This document shows positions 6,652-7,684 of a stretch of DNA of 7,684 nucleotides, piece by piece. The position numbers and the translations under genes are program-made. The notes beneath the pieces were generated by a model. It saw only the letters and a list, made by a program, of their open reading frames with translations. It was not told the DNA's origin and made no database searches. The first letter of the stretch is position 1. Every line of letters starts with the position of its first letter. Source of the stretch: an uncultured Variovorax sp. (GTDB lineage Bacteria > Pseudomonadota > Gammaproteobacteria > Burkholderiales > Burkholderiaceae); the NCBI GenBank assembly GCA_946478645.1, contig CAMLCW010000252.1:1-7684 (forward strand), in the 5' to 3' direction.

Positions 6652-7620
6652 ATGTTGAACCGACGAGACTTCGTGGCCGGGGCCCTCGCCGCGGCGCCCA
6701 TCCTTCCCGCCTTCGGGCAGCAGCCCGAGACGGCGCGGATCTTCGTCGGATTCACGCCCGGCGGCCTGACCGACGTGATGGCCCGGCGGCTCGCCGACAA
6801 GATGCGCGGCGGCTATGCGCCGGCCATGCTGGTGGAGAACAAGCCGGGCGCCTCCGGCCAGATCGCCATCACGCAGGTCAAGGACTCGCCGGCCGATGGC
6901 AGCGTGCTGCTGCTGACGCATTCGTCGGCGCTGGCGATGTATCCGTTCACGTTCAAGAAGCTGCCCTACGACCCGGCGAAAGACCTGCTGCCGGTGTCCC
7001 TGGTCTGTCACACGAACCATGCGCTGGCCGTGGGCCCGCTGGTTCCCGCGAGCGTCGCGAACCTCAAGGACTTCGTGGCCTGGGTCAAGGCGAACCCCGA
7101 CAAGGCCAACACAGGCACGCCGGGCCTGGGCTCGATGCCGCACCTCGTGGTGGCCGTGGTCAACCAGCAGACCGGCCTCGAGCTGAAGCCGGTGCCCTAC
7201 AAGGGCACGGCCGCGGCCATTAACGACGTGGTCGCGGGACAGATCGCCTCGGCCGCCGGGCCCGTCGGCAACTACCTGCCCCAGGTGCAGGCCGGCAAGC
7301 TGCGCCTGATCGCGGTGTCGGGCGATGCGCGCTCGAGCTTCGCGCCCGGCGTGGCCACGTTCCGCGAACAGGGCGTCGCCATGACCGCGCGCGAATGGTA
7401 TGGCGTCTACCTGCCGGCCAGGGCGAGCGCCGAGACCCAGCGTCGTGCGCAGGCCCAGGTGCATGCGGCACTGTCCGATCCCGCGCTGGCGGCGTTCCTG
7501 CAGCAGTCGGGCGTGGATGTCGCCCACTCCACGCCGCAGGTGCTGGCGTCGATGCTGGAGGCCGACACGAAGGAATGGCGCACGCTAACCAAGGAGATCG
7601 GCTTCACGGCGGAGTCGTGA
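6652..7620 (+). CDS. Bug/TctC-family periplasmic substrate-binding protein 2
   Basis: Second tripartite-tricarboxylate-type receptor in the operon, 322 residues. Its N-terminus MLNRRDFVAGALAAAP has a twin-arginine-like motif (RRDFV) before a short hydrophobic stretch, with likely cleavage after AFG, before Gln23, so it may leave the cell by the Tat route rather than Sec. Family motifs: FVGFTPGGLTDVMARRLA (31-48), MLVENKPGASGQIAI (59-73), NTGTPGLGSMPHLV (153-166), KPVPYKGTAAAINDVVAGQI (179-198), and LRLIAVSG further on. The usual first-loop YPPGG is FTPGG here and the sequence differs widely from protein 1, so it is not a recent duplicate and probably binds a different ligand. AAGGAG lies 8 bases before the ATG, and the gap from the FAH gene is 19 bases, consistent with one operon. 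It is the last supportable gene. Confidence 0.94.
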   Translation: MLNRRDFVAGALAAAPILPAFGQQPETARIFVGFTPGGLTDVMARRLADKMRGGYAPAMLVENKPGASGQIAITQVKDSPADGSVLLLTHSSALAMYPFTFKKLPYDPAKDLLPVSLVCHTNHALAVGPLVPASVANLKDFVAWVKANPDKANTGTPGLGSMPHLVVAVVNQQTGLELKPVPYKGTAAAINDVVAGQIASAAGPVGNYLPQVQAGKLRLIAVSGDARSSFAPGVATFREQGVAMTAREWYGVYLPARASAETQRRAQAQVHAALSDPALAAFLQQSGVDVAHSTPQVLASMLEADTKEWRTLTKEIGFTAES

Positions 7621-7657
7621 GCCCGATGCTACGTGCTATGTCAGCGCCCGTTCCGTT

Positions 7658-7673
7658 GCGAGCATCCGCTCGC
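7658..7673. other. Small perfect hairpin downstream of the last gene
   Basis: GCGAGC (7658-7663) and GCTCGC (7668-7673) are perfect inverted arms with a 4-base loop, 38 bases after the final stop. No T-run follows before the window ends, so it is not a standard intrinsic terminator. It could stabilise the 3' end of the operon message or be chance in GC-rich DNA. The rest of 7621-7684 shows nothing else supportable. Confidence 0.3.
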
Positions 7674-7684
7674 CATCGGCATCG

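Overview
The window looks like part of the chromosome (or a large replicon) of a GC-rich betaproteobacterium, most likely in the Burkholderiales (Variovorax, Bordetella/Achromobacter or Cupriavidus type). The grounds are the strongly GC-ending codon use, the long spurious antisense frames that come with it, the CaiB/BaiF CoA-transferase, and two Bug/TctC-type periplasmic binding proteins, a family greatly expanded in that order. The genus is inference. No RNA gene, insertion sequence, CRISPR array or phage gene was seen.

The layout is a divergent catabolic locus built around one IclR-family regulator. On the left, reading leftward, are a medium-chain oxidoreductase (740-1710) that carries a one-base deletion and is frameshifted as it stands, then a CaiB/BaiF CoA-transferase (start at 709) that runs off the left edge. 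Reading rightward are the IclR regulator (1799-2605) and then a tight set of five genes: alpha/beta hydrolase (2710-3552), metal-dependent amidohydrolase (3557-4918), Bug/TctC binding protein 1 (4962-5927), fumarylacetoacetate-hydrolase-family enzyme (5931-6632) and Bug/TctC binding protein 2 (6652-7620). The last 64 bases hold only a small hairpin and no supportable gene.

The most informative signal is in the two AT-rich gaps beside the regulator. Each contains a 25-bp element made of three TGAAT/ATTCA half-sites on a strict 10-bp pitch. The two copies match at 22 of 25 positions and each points towards the operon it precedes, so leftward and rightward genes are probably one regulon under this IclR protein. 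A third, two-half-site palindrome covers the regulator's own stop codon. The three-half-site geometry resembles what is known for the IclR-family aromatic regulators PcaU and PobR.

Together the genes suggest uptake of a carboxylated compound (binding proteins), hydrolysis of ester, C-C or amide bonds (alpha/beta hydrolase, amidohydrolase, FAH-family enzyme), CoA activation (CaiB/BaiF) and a reductive step (oxidoreductase, if functional). No oxygenase is present, and the substrate cannot be named from this window.
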